DNA of 64,000 bases, taken from contig NZ_MSDV01000051.1 of the NCBI RefSeq assembly GCF_001931485.1, positions 30,201 to 94,200 on the forward strand, written 5' to 3'. The DNA comes from Burkholderia sp. SRS-W-2-2016 (lineage in GTDB: Bacteria; Pseudomonadota; Gammaproteobacteria; Burkholderiales; Burkholderiaceae). Under the pieces are notes generated by a model, which was not told the origin of the DNA, ran no database searches, and was given only the letters and a program-made list of their open reading frames with translations. The translations under genes and the position numbers were made by a program. This document shows, piece after piece, positions 55,055 to 62,328 of this stretch; positions within the stretch are counted from its first letter, which is position 1; the number at the start of each line of letters is the position of its first letter.

Positions 55055-55258
55055 AGGAAAAAATCGCGCGACCGAAGTATCGCGGGCCGCCGCGCCGCAA
55101 CTGAAAGCACAAAGATCGACGCACGTAGGCCGAGCGAGGCGCGGCGTATGATGGTTACAAGCCAGCATCATCGGAGCAACTAATTCCGATCAGGAGTTTT
55201 ACCAGCGCCGCACGACTGCGGTGCTGCGTCATCGCACCTTCATGTGAGGTATTTCCCC

Positions 55259-55816
55259 ATGCTTCAGGTGATTTTCTACGGCGACATGGTCCCGCGCTTC
55301 GGCAAGTCGTACTCGCTCGATGTGCGCTCGCCACGCGAAGCGCTGCACGCGCTCATGACCCAGATCGAAGGATTGCGCCAGTACTTTCGCGACCATCCCT
55401 CGCGCGCGTTCCTTGTGCGTGGCACGCATCAGGACTACGACGAGAGCGACATCGACTATCCGCAGGCTTCGGGCACGCTGAAGATCGTTCCGCTGGTGCA
55501 CGGCGCGGGCGCACTTGGCAAGGTACTGCTCGGCGCGGTGGTCGCCGTGGTCGGCGCATTCACTCCGCTGTCTGCGTTCCTTGTGCCCCTCGGTGTCTCG
55601 ATAGCACTCGGCGGGCTCGCACAGCTTCTAACGCCGCGCATCTCGACGGCGGCGACACCCGAGAAGCCTGAGAACCAGCCGTCATTCGCGTTCGATGGTG
55701 CAGTGAACACGATGGGTCAGGGCGGGCCTGTATCCCTCGGATACGGGCGGATGGTCGTCGGCGGTCAGGTGATCAGCGTGGGCTTCTCGACCAACAACGA
55801 AATCTTCATCGGCTAG
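55259..55816 (+). CDS. lambda gpI-like tail assembly protein (TipI)
   Basis: The 185-residue protein begins MLQVIFYGDMVPRFGKSYSLDVRSPREALHALMTQIEGLRQYF, typical of tail assembly protein I, continues with a hydrophobic Gly/Ala-rich central region (VLLGAVVAVVGAFTPLSAFLVPLGVSIALGGLAQLL), and ends GQGGPVSLGYGRMVVGGQVISVGFST as in full-length homologues. In siphophages gpI acts with gpK and gpJ in tail-tip assembly. Here it stands alone with no other tail gene. I chose ATG 55259, with TGAGG upstream, over GTG 55244. Confidence 0.85.
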   Translation: MLQVIFYGDMVPRFGKSYSLDVRSPREALHALMTQIEGLRQYFRDHPSRAFLVRGTHQDYDESDIDYPQASGTLKIVPLVHGAGALGKVLLGAVVAVVGAFTPLSAFLVPLGVSIALGGLAQLLTPRISTAATPEKPENQPSFAFDGAVNTMGQGGPVSLGYGRMVVGGQVISVGFSTNNEIFIG

Positions 55817-56385
55817 GCGCGCCTTCGAGGTCCATAAGCGGCCGCGTTTGCTTGCCCTGCTCGGCGAGCGCGGTCACGGTCGCGCGCTTTCCGAAACGAC
55901 AAGGGAAGAAAGGCGCTTCTTTACCGAGTAAAGAAGTTTCTGATGCACGAGTGTCGCAAGCCCGACTCGTGAGCGAGATGTGTCGGCGGCGTCTCCGCAT
56001 CGACGGATTGCGCGCGCCGCGATTTCCGCGCACCGGTCGAGACACGTGCGGGTGAACGTTTCGTCTGTCACGGCAGTCCTGTGGATGCATCGCGGCTCGC
56101 GGCTGATTCAAGCGCATTTGACCCCGTGTTCGCGAATCGCGCCCCTGAAAGAAAACCAGCACGTGAGGTTTCCGGGCAACTCCCTTTTTTCTTTCCCTCA
56201 CCCCCCGGTGGCGCTCCACCATCTTCCGCGCGCATGTTCCGTCGGCGCTGACTGTCACGGCACGACAGCCCGTCCGGCTGGCGCAACAAAAAAGGCCGTG
56301 CGACACGGGAAACGCCGCACGGCCACAACCAACTTGCCGAACAGATACGCGGATTTTTCAGCACCGCCGCGCGCCGGTGGTTTCC
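55817..56385. other. gene-free stretch between tail gene and capsid operon
   Basis: These 569 bp contain a hairpin (CTTCTTTA-CCGAG-TAAAGAAG, 55916-55936) that may end the tail-gene transcript, and the terminator of the capsid operon at 56288-56324. Short frames lack family features. A packaging (cos or pac) site could lie here, but I cannot see one. Confidence 0.6.
56288..56324 (-). terminator. rho-independent terminator of the capsid/protease operon
   Basis: The stem GGCCGTGCG/CGCACGGCC is followed on the minus strand by six T. It lies 62 bp past the protease stop. Confidence 0.85.
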
Positions 56386-56994
56386 CTAGTCGCGCAATCT
56401 CACCACGCGGGTCGGTGCCTGCCTGACGACCGTCCGGACCGCGCGCGCTTCGGAAAGCACGCGTTCGACATACTGGGCGGCCAGTTCTTCCGTAGTCGCA
56501 CGCACATGCTCGACACGCGCATCCGGGTTCGCTGGAACCGGACATAAACTCAATTCCAACCATTCCCACGACAGATAGCGCGTGCCGCCGTCGTGCATCT
56601 TCTCTGTCTTCAGCGCGCGGAAGCCGATCGATACGTGGGCGAGGAGCCCCGCCTTGATGGCCTGCCATGCGCTATCCACGCGATCCTTCAGCGGTCCCGG
56701 CTCACTGATCTTTGCAACCTGCGCGCGGAAGGTGATGCCCGCGACCGACGCCGCGCCGAGCAGTACCTGTCCGACCGTTTCAGCCGAATTGTGATTCAGC
56801 AGTAGCGGTAATGGAGTACGGAAAATTGCGCCTACCGGTTCAACGACATCACCGTATCGGTCGGGTGTGGGCGTGGACGCGATGCCTTCGATAATCCGAT
56901 CCCCGTCAACCGCCCGGTTAATCGTCACGAGCGACTTCGCTCGAATGAAATCGCCCGCATGACCTTGCCTTGGCGGATAGGTTTCGACTTTCAT
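56386..56994 (-). CDS. HK97-family prohead protease
   Basis: The 202-residue protein from ATG 56994 has the fold and likely catalytic His68 (PLLLNHNSAETVGQ) and Ser122 (LLAHVSIGFRA) of HK97 gp4-type serine proteases, with IEGIASTPTPDRYGDVVEP near the N-terminus. It would cleave the capsid protein N-terminal region during maturation. It lies downstream of the capsid gene, whereas HK97 has the protease upstream. Confidence 0.9.
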   Translation of the reverse strand: MKVETYPPRQGHAGDFIRAKSLVTINRAVDGDRIIEGIASTPTPDRYGDVVEPVGAIFRTPLPLLLNHNSAETVGQVLLGAASVAGITFRAQVAKISEPGPLKDRVDSAWQAIKAGLLAHVSIGFRALKTEKMHDGGTRYLSWEWLELSLCPVPANPDARVEHVRATTEELAAQYVERVLSEARAVRTVVRQAPTRVVRLRD

Positions 56995-57019
56995 GGTTGG
57001 ATTCCTCTGTGAGAGAAGG

Positions 57020-57352
57020 TCATGCCACGAGCCTGAGCGCGGCCCTGTCGTCGCGGCTGCGGCAGTGCTGCGTTCCATCGCCGGCACGCCAGAAGTAGAT
57101 GCCTCGGCCAGCGACCAGAACCTCTTCCACGTCCATGCCGTTGCGCCCCTGCGGCTCACCACCCATGATGAGCGTGGCGAAGTCGCGTGCGAGCGCCGAT
57201 ACGCGCCCGGGCTCGCCGCGCAGCACAGCGAGCACCTCATGCTCGATGCGGCTCGCATCGGCCTGCCGTTCGCGTTCCTGCCGGTACTCCGCCTCACTGC
57301 GGTAGACGCATCCGGCTTCTTCGTTGCATGAGCACATGGCGATCAGCTCCAT
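57020..57352 (-). CDS. hypothetical protein between capsid and protease genes (110 aa)
   Basis: The frame from ATG 57352 encodes a Cys-containing N-terminus (MELIAMCSCNEEAGCVYRSEAEYRQERERQ is the region of residues 1-30, shown only as a composition note here by its Cys at about 7, 9 and 15) and a helical remainder with LAVLRGEPGRVSALARDFATL. It lies 25 bp before the protease and 43 bp after the capsid gene. No family is recognised; head-associated or scaffold-like roles are possible from position only. Confidence 0.6.
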   Translation of the reverse strand: MELIAMCSCNEEAGCVYRSEAEYRQERERQADASRIEHEVLAVLRGEPGRVSALARDFATLIMGGEPQGRNGMDVEEVLVAGRGIYFWRAGDGTQHCRSRDDRAALRLVA

Positions 57353-57395
57353 TGAACGTGCTGCACCTGTCGTTGAATATGTTCGCGTGCCCGCG

Positions 57396-58394
57396 TCACG
57401 CCGCATCCGCGAAAAGACCGCTAACCGCAGCGACGGCGCCGTCGCGCGCGACCAGCCAGTTGATGCGCCGCTCGATCAGCACGCACGTCAGATTGGATTG
57501 CCAGAGCAGCGCCGTCGTCACGACGCCATCGTCATCAACGACATCAATCGTCGCTTCGCTCGTCACGTCCGCGAGCGGCGGATCAGCGGCGAGCACCAGC
57601 GCGCTCACATCGACCAGCACGAGCATGCCCTGCGGCGCGGCCGGCGACGCAACGAGCGGCAGTCCGCCGAGCACGCCGCCACTGGCGGTCACGTTCGCGG
57701 TGAACGTGGTGTCGAGCAGATTCATCGACACCGCGTCGGCAGCGTTCGCGATCCACACGCTGCGGGACAGGTCGCCGCGGAAGTTCGCGAGCGCGGCGTG
57801 CACGTCAGCGGCGAACGCGTCGGCGCCAGCGCCGGATGCTGGCGTCGGCGTGATCCCGTAGAGCAGGCCGGCAGGGCGCGCTTCATCGCCGGGATGCGCG
57901 CTCAGCAGCGTTGCCCCTTCAGCCATCGCGTAGGCAGCAGCAAGCGACGCGGATACCGCGCGTTCCAGTTCGCCGGCCGTCTGCCGCAACGACTCGACGG
58001 TCATCACGACGCCGCCCGCGATCTTTCGCGGCTGGACCTTCAGCGGCGCGAGGGACATGTCCGCGACGATCTTGCGCATGCCTTCAGCAGTCCACTCGAC
58101 GCGCGCCGGTTTCGTCTCGCGTGCGAGCGGGGCGAAGAACGGCGCCCGTCGCATCGGCGAGATCGCGTCGAGCCGTTCGATGATCGAGTCTGCCTGGAGC
58201 AGCTGGATGAACCCCTGCGCGAGTGCGGCGTAATCGACGCCGCCGAGACTGCCGGTTTCAACCGCGCGCTGAAGCGCCCGCGCCACCGTGCTTGCTTCTC
58301 CCCATCGTCCCGCAGCGAAGGTGCGTGCAGCCGGCATGCCGCCGTTACCCGCCGCCGCGAGCGCTGCTACCAGCCTGGCGAAATCGAAATTCAT
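57396..58394 (-). CDS. HK97-fold major capsid protein
   Basis: The 332-residue protein from ATG 58394 has the phage_capsid family pattern: an N-terminal helical arm, then ADSIIERLDAISPMRRAPFFAPL, AEGMRKIVADMSLAPLKVQPRKIAGGVVMT, ELERAVSASLAAAYAMAEGATLL and a C-terminal P/A-domain region (WQSNLTCVLIERRINWLVARDGAV). It is somewhat short for HK97 gp5, so the cleaved delta region must be small. Self-made capsid is the defining trait of capsid-forming satellites. Confidence 0.88.
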   Translation of the reverse strand: MNFDFARLVAALAAAGNGGMPAARTFAAGRWGEASTVARALQRAVETGSLGGVDYAALAQGFIQLLQADSIIERLDAISPMRRAPFFAPLARETKPARVEWTAEGMRKIVADMSLAPLKVQPRKIAGGVVMTVESLRQTAGELERAVSASLAAAYAMAEGATLLSAHPGDEARPAGLLYGITPTPASGAGADAFAADVHAALANFRGDLSRSVWIANAADAVSMNLLDTTFTANVTASGGVLGGLPLVASPAAPQGMLVLVDVSALVLAADPPLADVTSEATIDVVDDDGVVTTALLWQSNLTCVLIERRINWLVARDGAVAAVSGLFADAA

Positions 58395-58495
58395 CGCTGT
58401 GCCTCCGGAAGTCGATGCGCGCGCATCGGTGCGCGCCGTTCTTGTTGAAGGATGGGTCACGACGCGCGCCGCGCCAACCACAGATTTCACCGTTT

Positions 58496-58735
58496 TCACC
58501 GTTCGAGCAGCACACGCGCGAGATCGGCGAGGCGGTACCAGCGCCGCACGCCTTCGCGGCGATAGGGAATGTTCAGGATGCCGAGCGAATACCTCTTGCG
58601 AAGCGTGCCGCGCGAGAGACCGAGCAGGCTTTCCGCCGCCGCTTCAGGAACAGCCAGATCGCCCGCGATCCGGAAGTTGCGCTCGCGGCACAGGTCAACC
58701 AGGCGAATAGTCATCGCACCTTCGTCGTCAGTCAT
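58496..58735 (-). CDS. MerR/excisionase-like small HTH protein (79 aa)
   Basis: AVPEAAAESLLGLSRGTLRKRYSLGILNIPYRREGVRRWYRLADLARVLLER has the helix-turn-helix and wing of excisionase/AlpA-like proteins. It overlaps the end of the upstream gene by eight bases. It could act in excision or in control of the capsid gene that follows. Confidence 0.65.
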   Translation of the reverse strand: MTDDEGAMTIRLVDLCRERNFRIAGDLAVPEAAAESLLGLSRGTLRKRYSLGILNIPYRREGVRRWYRLADLARVLLER

Positions 58736-59003
58736 GCGCCTCGCCGCCTTCTGGGAAGAAAGGCAACGTCACCACGACGCCGCGTGGGGTGATCAGCAAC
58801 GGCATGCCGACGATCCGGCCGTCGAGCACGGCAAGAACCGACAGTTCCCCGCGCCGGTCAACCACAACAACGAGTTCGCCGCCGCCCGCTTCAATCTCCC
58901 GTAGCCGTGCGCGATCCGCCGGATGCATCCCCGCTTCAACGCGTCCGAGCAGCATGGCGGCGTGCCGCTGTAGCGATTCGATGGGGTCGAACGTCTCGTT
59001 CAT
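58728..59003 (-). CDS. hypothetical protein (91 aa)
   Basis: Translated from ATG 59003 with GGAGGG upstream. The N-terminal half is helical (DPIESLQRHAAMLLGRVEAGMHPADRARL) and the C-terminal half beta-rich (LVVVVDRRGELSVLAVLDGR, MPLLITPRGVVVTLPFF). It overlaps neighbouring genes on both sides, so it belongs to the element's main operon. No family recognised. Confidence 0.6.
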   Translation of the reverse strand: MNETFDPIESLQRHAAMLLGRVEAGMHPADRARLREIEAGGGELVVVVDRRGELSVLAVLDGRIVGMPLLITPRGVVVTLPFFPEGGEAHD

Positions 59004-59734
59004 CGTCCATCCCTCCTGTCCTTGCGCCTCGCGCGCGCGTAAGTGGTGGTGTTCAGGCGCATGCGGTCCACCGCCGTGGTTTGAACGGCAACGTTCGAAC
59101 GGGAATCGGCCTGTTCCTGCACGTCGCTTTTCTCCGGCGCAGGTGGACCGCACACGTCATCCACGGACGGCTTCTGTTTGTGTTTGTTGGTCCCTTTGGT
59201 TTTTCTTTGTAAACCCCTTATATAGAGCGGCGTTTGAATGGTGCTGTTTCGTGTCGTTGAATGGTGCTGTTTCGTGTCGTTGAATGGTGCGTCCTGAAGC
59301 ATCATTCCGTCGTCTTGAATGGTGTCGTTGCCAGCACCATTCGCGAGGTCTTGAATGGTGTCGTTAGCAGCACCATTCAAACGCCGGTGCGCCCGCTCCT
59401 TTTTCGGGGTGTGCGATGCTGCGACTGCGGTGGCTCCCTGTATCCATGCGCAGACAAACTCGTACACCGCGACGCGGTTGTGATAACCCGTGCGCTCGCC
59501 GGTAAAACGCAGCGGCCCTTCGGCCATCAGTTCACGCACATAGCGCCGCGCCATTCGCGCGGTAATGCCTGCCTCGGCGGCGAGTGTGGCGATATCCTTG
59601 CGGATCATGTTGTCGTTCCTGCCAGCTTCCCATGCCAGATGCGCGAGAAACCACTTCTTTTCGGTGGACATTGGCGGTTGGTGGGCATGAGTGCCTTCGG
59701 GCTTCAGTACCCACTTCAATGCGGCGAAACTCAT
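59000..59734 (-). CDS. winged-helix replication-type protein with internal iterons
   Basis: The 244-residue protein has an N-terminal winged helix (MSTEKKWFLAHLAWEAG, DIATLAAEAGITARMARRYVRELMAEG) like phage replication initiators or DnaD/DnaT-type loaders. The centre contains repeated NDTIQ units encoded by iteron-like DNA repeats, and the C-terminus is basic. It overlaps the primase-like gene by four bases. A role in starting replication of the element is inferred from fold, neighbours and repeats. Confidence 0.65.
   Translation of the reverse strand: MSFAALKWVLKPEGTHAHQPPMSTEKKWFLAHLAWEAGRNDNMIRKDIATLAAEAGITARMARRYVRELMAEGPLRFTGERTGYHNRVAVYEFVCAWIQGATAVAASHTPKKERAHRRLNGAANDTIQDLANGAGNDTIQDDGMMLQDAPFNDTKQHHSTTRNSTIQTPLYIRGLQRKTKGTNKHKQKPSVDDVCGPPAPEKSDVQEQADSRSNVAVQTTAVDRMRLNTTTYARARRKDRRDGR
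59236..59378. repeat. iteron-like repeats inside the replication-type gene
   Basis: GAATGGTG occurs at 59236, 59259, 59282, 59317 and 59353. The first three are spaced exactly 23 bp apart. The inverse CACCATTC at 59335 and 59371 pairs with the last two copies to form two hairpins of identical design. Such arrays inside or beside an initiator gene are typical replication origins of satellites and plasmids. Confidence 0.7.
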
Positions 59735-60153
59735 GACACCTCCCCATGCGCGATGCTCACGCGCGAGACCGCGACGCGCAGGCGTTCGTATTCGGTGGCC
59801 GTCACGCTGCCGCGCCGCATGACCGCACCGACGATGATCAGCACTTCGAGCAGTTCGAGATCGACCGCGCCGAGTACCTGGGCGGCGTTGAAGCGTCGTC
59901 GCACGGGCTTCGATGAGTGGACGCCCTCGACGCGCGGCGGGAACAGGTCTGCGAGATCGACGCCAGCGGCAGCGGCGATCTCCGAGACGTTGCATTGCGA
60001 GCGAAAGCAGTGCACCAGCACAGTTTCGTCGGCGGTCTCGCTGACCGCGAGCACGGGCTTGCGCGAGCCGCACACGGGGCACCTCGCCCGCCAGCGCCCA
60101 CGGCCACACGCGCGCACGCCTTCGAGCCGGTCGAGCAGGGCGGCGGCGCTCAT
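59731..60153 (-). CDS. primase-type zinc finger protein
   Basis: The 140-residue protein from ATG 60153 has CPVCGSRKPVLAVSETADE followed by VLVHCFRSQCNVSEIAAAAGV, the zinc-ribbon pattern of CHC2/P4-alpha-type primases. No Toprim or helicase domain follows, so it is either a minimal primase accessory or a degenerate one. It overlaps ParB-like and Rep-like genes by four bases each. Confidence 0.75.
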   Translation of the reverse strand: MSAAALLDRLEGVRACGRGRWRARCPVCGSRKPVLAVSETADETVLVHCFRSQCNVSEIAAAAGVDLADLFPPRVEGVHSSKPVRRRFNAAQVLGAVDLELLEVLIIVGAVMRRGSVTATEYERLRVAVSRVSIAHGEVS

Positions 60154-60842
60154 ACGTCCGCCTTCGTTGCACGCAGCAGATCGGCAACCGCAGTGCGCAG
60201 GCGGTTGCATGCCCTGCGCAGCGCATAGGCGGCGGGCCTTCCGAACGTCACGCGTTCGAGCTTGTCGAGTTCGCGCTCTACCACGGCGTCGAATTCCTTC
60301 AACGGGTCACGCAGTTCGGCGGGCGGCAGGGGGCGTTCAACCACGGGCGGCAGTCTGCGCTTCGGCGGGGGCTTCGGTGTGGCGGGTTTCCTCGCCGGTT
60401 GCCTGCGCGTCCTGCCGTCAGCGCCGATGCGACTGGATACAGTACCCAGTTCGCCGGTCGCCTCCAGTTCACGGCGCACCTTCGCCACGGTCCTATGTGT
60501 GGTGCCGCTCTCTGCTGCAATCTGCCGGTCGGATCGTTCGGGCGAGTCGATCAGCCGACCGGCCACGGCGTCGCGTTGTTGTTGCTCGGTCAGGTGCCGA
60601 CGATCAGCATTCAGTCGGCGCGCAAGGGTCGCGGCCTGTTCTTCGGGCAGATCAACTTCGACGCGCGGGCATTCGATGCCGTGCGCCGCGCAAATCTTCG
60701 CCCGGTGAAACCCGTCAACTACTTCGCCGTCGCGCCGGTTGACGACAATCGGGTGCTTCACGCCGAATTGCAGAATGCTCCTTTCGAGATTCGAATAGAT
60801 GTCGCCCGGCAAATCGGGGAAAAACTGATATTTCCCGGTCAT
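60150..60842 (-). CDS. ParB/Spo0J-like nuclease-domain protein
   Basis: The 230-residue protein has the ParB N-terminal domain (DIYSNLERSILQFGVKHPIVVNRRDGEVVDGFHRAKIC, residues ~13-52) and a helical HTH-like part (RDAVAGRLIDSPERSDRQIAAESGTTHRTVAKVRREL), then a Pro-rich linker and helical C-terminus. No ParA is encoded, so a regulatory or replication role is more likely than partition. Confidence 0.85.
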   Translation of the reverse strand: MTGKYQFFPDLPGDIYSNLERSILQFGVKHPIVVNRRDGEVVDGFHRAKICAAHGIECPRVEVDLPEEQAATLARRLNADRRHLTEQQQRDAVAGRLIDSPERSDRQIAAESGTTHRTVAKVRRELEATGELGTVSSRIGADGRTRRQPARKPATPKPPPKRRLPPVVERPLPPAELRDPLKEFDAVVERELDKLERVTFGRPAAYALRRACNRLRTAVADLLRATKADV

Positions 60843-61141
60843 GCAGCCTCCTTTGCGTGCAGCGCACACAAAGATTCACCGCGCTTTTCTTCGTTGAACC
60901 ATTCGAGCGGGAGCCACCATGAGCGCCCGCCCTTGCCATAAACAGGATTACGACACCGCTCGCCCGTCTGCGTTTTGCAGTGACAGCGCGCGATACCATC
61001 GGACGCGCGCCACGCGGCGAGAATGTCAGCGGCGAGTGAATCGGTCAGAGGCGGATTGCGCTCCGGCCACATCATGTGCAAGTACGCACGCGCTTCGTCA
61101 TCCGACCACGGATAGCGAGTTTCTCTCGACAGGCTTCTCAT
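60839..61141 (-). CDS. Cys-rich hypothetical protein (100 aa)
   Basis: The first gene of the ParB-primase-Rep cluster, overlapping ParB by four bases. It has Cys/His residues compatible with a small zinc site (CHCKTQTGERCRNPVYG and SLCALH) and an N-terminal helix (DDEARAYLHMMW). It is a common-looking satellite protein without a known role. Confidence 0.65.
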   Translation of the reverse strand: MRSLSRETRYPWSDDEARAYLHMMWPERNPPLTDSLAADILAAWRASDGIARCHCKTQTGERCRNPVYGKGGRSWWLPLEWFNEEKRGESLCALHAKEAA

Positions 61142-61312
61142 GTGGAAACCCTCCGGTCGGCGGCGCGCAGACGTTGCACGGGCGGGCGGCGCGTCCTATC
61201 ATCGGCGCGTGCCGTTCGCGGCATGTCCATTGATTCTTTCTCGCCCGCCGCCGCGCGGGCTTTCTTTTGCCTGCTCATCTCGGTTCTCCATAGCGATATG
61301 CGCGCGCAATGA
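61076..61312 (+). CDS. possible Ash-like frame opposite the early genes
   Basis: The C-terminal part, SPAAARAFFCLLISVLHSDMRAQ, read here in two pieces (SPAAARAFFCLL, then VLHSDMRAQ), resembles the end of Ash/Icd-type proteins of P4-like satellites. A G+C hairpin followed by TTTCTTTT (61243-61268) overlaps this end. The frame lies antisense to the 60839-61141 gene at its start, so it may be a regulatory RNA rather than a protein. Confidence 0.3.
   Translation: MQVRTRFVIRPRIASFSRQASHVETLRSAARRRCTGGRRVLSSARAVRGMSIDSFSPAAARAFFCLLISVLHSDMRAQ
61243..61268 (+). terminator. hairpin with T-rich tail in the control region
   Basis: GCCCGC/GCGGGC with a six-base loop is followed by TTTCTTTT. In P4-like satellites an RNA terminating here controls the early genes; that role is a suggestion only. 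The remainder of 61142-61431 shows no gene. Confidence 0.55.
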
Positions 61313-61431
61313 ATGCGCGACGACGAGGACCGGGCCGATGCCCGATCCTCTGTCCGTTGCGTCCTCGATAGATTTGAACTGCGCGCCCGGCTGCGCGGAC
61401 TCTGATGTGCTGCGGTGATGCGGGTGTGAAG

Positions 61432-61719
61432 TCAGGCGTTCTGTGCTTCGCGCGCTTTACGCAGAACGTATTCGTGAACGGATGAGATCAGATAGTTGGT
61501 CTCGTATGCGCCCACAACGAACGGCTTCGGCCAGAGCGGGTCGGTCTTCTCCAGCCGCTTCACCGTCGATTCGGATTTGTTGATGATCTTCGCGGCACCG
61601 CGACGATCCGTGACGAGCGGCGCGACCGGATTGGAAGCGGGCGCTTCGGCAGCGGGGCGCACCTTGCGCGGACGACCGCGACCGCGCCTGGGAGTCGTGC
61701 TTTCGAGTTGATCGTTCAT
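61432..61719 (-). CDS. AlpA-like regulatory protein (95 aa)
   Basis: The C-terminal ~60 residues (VTDRRGAAKIINKSESTVKRLEKTDPLWPKPF, then YLISSVHEYV) have the small winged helix of AlpA/phage transcriptional regulators. The N-terminal 30 residues contain an AT-hook-like RRGRGRPRK. AlpA proteins activate integrase or excision genes in P4-type elements. Confidence 0.75.
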   Translation of the reverse strand: MNDQLESTTPRRGRGRPRKVRPAAEAPASNPVAPLVTDRRGAAKIINKSESTVKRLEKTDPLWPKPFVVGAYETNYLISSVHEYVLRKAREAQNA

Positions 61720-61818
61720 GATCGGCTCCGGGTTGGGTTTGAGCCAATCTAGTACGCATGAGACGAAAAAGAAACAGGCCGGAATCCCGGCCTGTACACA
61801 TTGGGATGATTGATTTTT

Positions 61819-62328
61819 TCAATCGTCACCGCGCCACGGATCGCCATGTCTGCCCGCGCTCGTGGCTCGCGCGTTGGCGATGGTCTTGGGACGCACTCCG
61901 AACTCCTGCGCAACCGCGTCGTCGCATTCGGTTTTGGACTTGCCTTGCGCGCGCAACTTCTCCCACATCTCACGGCGCGCGTCCTGTACACGCTTGCCCG
62001 CTTCGCGACTCTTTCTGACGCCGCGCTCGCCGTTGGCTGAGACATACGCACGCACGATGTTTTCGACAAGTTCGAGCACCTGCCTGATCGGCAATTTGCG
62101 ATAGCGCGGATCGAACTCCATCAGGACGACAGCGCCATCCAGAGCTGGTCCCATCCTGTCGATTTCGTCTAGTATCTCCGTCTCGAATGCCAATACCTCC
62201 GCGCCCCAGGTCGCCCGAGCCTGGGGTGACATGGACGCCACAACGCGGGCATGTCGTTCCTTCTGAGACTGCTGCGAGGCGAGCATTTCCGCAGACAGTT
62301 TGCGCGACTTGCGTGGCTTGTCCGTCAT
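61819..62328 (-). CDS. hypothetical protein with C-terminal HTH (169 aa)
   Basis: The protein from ATG 62328 is largely helical, with a coiled-coil-like centre and a C-terminal helix-turn-helix (KTECDDAVAQEFGVRPKTIANAR). It overlaps the integrase stop by four bases, so the two are translated together. Function unknown, possibly directionality or regulation. Confidence 0.65.
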   Translation of the reverse strand: MTDKPRKSRKLSAEMLASQQSQKERHARVVASMSPQARATWGAEVLAFETEILDEIDRMGPALDGAVVLMEFDPRYRKLPIRQVLELVENIVRAYVSANGERGVRKSREAGKRVQDARREMWEKLRAQGKSKTECDDAVAQEFGVRPKTIANARATSAGRHGDPWRGDD

